Positions 31,735 to 32,249 of a stretch of 32,249 nt of DNA are shown here, piece by piece. Below the pieces are notes generated by a model that was not told the DNA's origin, did no database searches, and saw only the letters and a list, made by a program, of their open reading frames with translations. The DNA is taken from positions 1-32,249 of the forward strand of contig PHBO01000020.1 in the NCBI GenBank assembly GCA_002840645.1. The letters run 5' to 3'. Within the stretch, counting starts at the first letter, position 1. Each line of letters starts with the position of its first letter. The DNA is from Candidatus Cloacimonetes bacterium HGW-Cloacimonetes-3 (GTDB lineage Bacteria; Cloacimonadota; Cloacimonadia; Cloacimonadales; Cloacimonadaceae). A program made the position numbers and the translations under genes.

Positions 31735-32249
31735 CTATCTTACCAATGTTACCTTTCTGCTGCTTACCTGCTTGCCATTCACCTGCAGATGCAGAATGTA
31801 GATACCGCTGGAGCACTGGGTATTGTTTGCATCCCTGCCATCCCAATAGCTTAATTGCTCGCCCTTAGTAGCTGGGTTTAGCTCTATGCTCTTCACTTTC
31901 TGTCCTTTGATGTTATATACGTTTACACAGGCATTCTGTACGGGTTTTGAACTGCCTGAGACAATAGAGCTAAGATCAACCTTCAGATTGGTAAAACTCT
32001 GGAAAGGATTGGGGTAAGCGGAGAGCGTACAAACGCCAAGAGGTAGTATGGATGGATCATCTACCGAGACATAAGGCTCCGAACCGTATTCATAGCAGCC
32101 CATGTCTATCACTCCGTTCCAGATGCGGTTGTTACCTGCCAAGTCGTAAGGCAAGATGCTTAATCCGGTAGTATCTGGTGTTCCGGTATTAATACAAGGT
32201 GAACCCTCTGCAAGGCTGTAATACAGAGGATTGGATATATCCCCTCCGG
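31735..32249 (-). CDS. Sorted beta-helix-type protein, 3' part only
   Basis: The gene enters from beyond the window end; 171 C-terminal residues are visible. They begin GGDISNPLYYSLAEGSPCIN and continue 'LPYDLAGNNRIWNGVIDMGCYEYGSEPYVSVDDP'. This aligns by eye with the end of the protein at 9770-12211 ('NPQYYSLSSVSLCIDAGTPDTLGL', 'MGCFEYGSLPYVGVDDP'). A C-terminal sorting domain follows: 'LSAYPNPFQSFTNLKVDL', 'NVYNIKGQKVKSIEL', 'SYWDGRDANNTQCSSGIYIL'. It stops at TAG 31735-31737. It is a paralogue of the beta-helix protein and a likely substrate of the same export route. Confidence 0.85.
   Translation of the reverse strand, partial: GGDISNPLYYSLAEGSPCINTGTPDTTGLSILPYDLAGNNRIWNGVIDMGCYEYGSEPYVSVDDPSILPLGVCTLSAYPNPFQSFTNLKVDLSSIVSGSSKPVQNACVNVYNIKGQKVKSIELNPATKGEQLSYWDGRDANNTQCSSGIYILHLQVNGKQVSSRKVTLVR

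Overview
The window looks like a chromosome segment from an FCB-group bacterium, most likely a member of or close to the Cloacimonadota. This assignment is inferred from several signs. Several secreted proteins carry C-terminal type IX-like (FlgD-fold) sorting domains with YPNPFNPST-type, 'LKGQ' and 'WNGKD...ASG.Y' motifs. There is a PorV-like outer-membrane protein, a DUF6029-like barrel protein and beta-helix/DUF1565 proteins. Several promoters combine a TTGACA box with a TTTG-type -7 box, as in Bacteroides. No rRNA or phylogenetic marker was compared, so the phylum call stays provisional.

Region 1 (161-6512) is a tight five-gene + strand operon: a DsbD-type transmembrane thiol reductase, a lipoprotein with a CNNC thioredoxin-like motif, a TlpA-type thioredoxin, a predicted outer-membrane barrel with a C-terminal C-x4-C pair, and a secreted CGGC protein with a sorting domain. 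It reads as an envelope thiol-redox relay and ends in a strong hairpin terminator followed by REP-like palindromes. Region 2 (6705-7647) is a minus-strand sdpR/sdpI pair (ArsR repressor plus SdpI-like membrane protein) with a clear palindromic operator. Region 3 (7648-12211) holds two large sorted, secreted proteins: a C10-propeptide-like protein with an apparently damaged or ATA start, and a beta-helix protein.

Region 4 (12460-15740) contains an McbG-like pentapeptide-repeat protein, a UbiA prenyltransferase resembling archaeal digeranylgeranylglyceryl phosphate synthase, a DUF3795 cysteine-rich protein and an alpha/alpha-toroid protein related to squalene cyclases. Region 5 (15741-18709) has the remnant of an ABC-2 permease, a secreted alpha/beta hydrolase, and a three-frame overlapping cassette (membrane protein, 45-aa small ORF, winged-helix regulator) behind tandem operator-like palindromes.

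Region 6 (18710-24517) is mainly housekeeping: leuS, a CAU-anticodon tRNA, a PorV-like barrel overlapping dxr, then a pair of inverted GTGAGA repeat arrays around a terminator, and an Hsp20 gene. Region 7 (24539-27149) has divergent genes for a DUF4139 protein and a BamA/TamA-type surface antigen. Region 8 (27174-32249) is minus-strand: phnE-like permease, pyrimidine-nucleoside phosphorylase, a cation/proton antiporter fused to a PTS EIIA domain, and tRNA-Asn. The edge has a REP-like hairpin cluster and the 3' part of another sorted beta-helix-type protein.

The genes connect in three ways. The sorted proteins probably depend on a PorV-containing type IX-like export machine. Isoprenoid precursors from the dxr pathway could feed the UbiA enzyme. 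The DsbD operon probably manages disulfides in the envelope.
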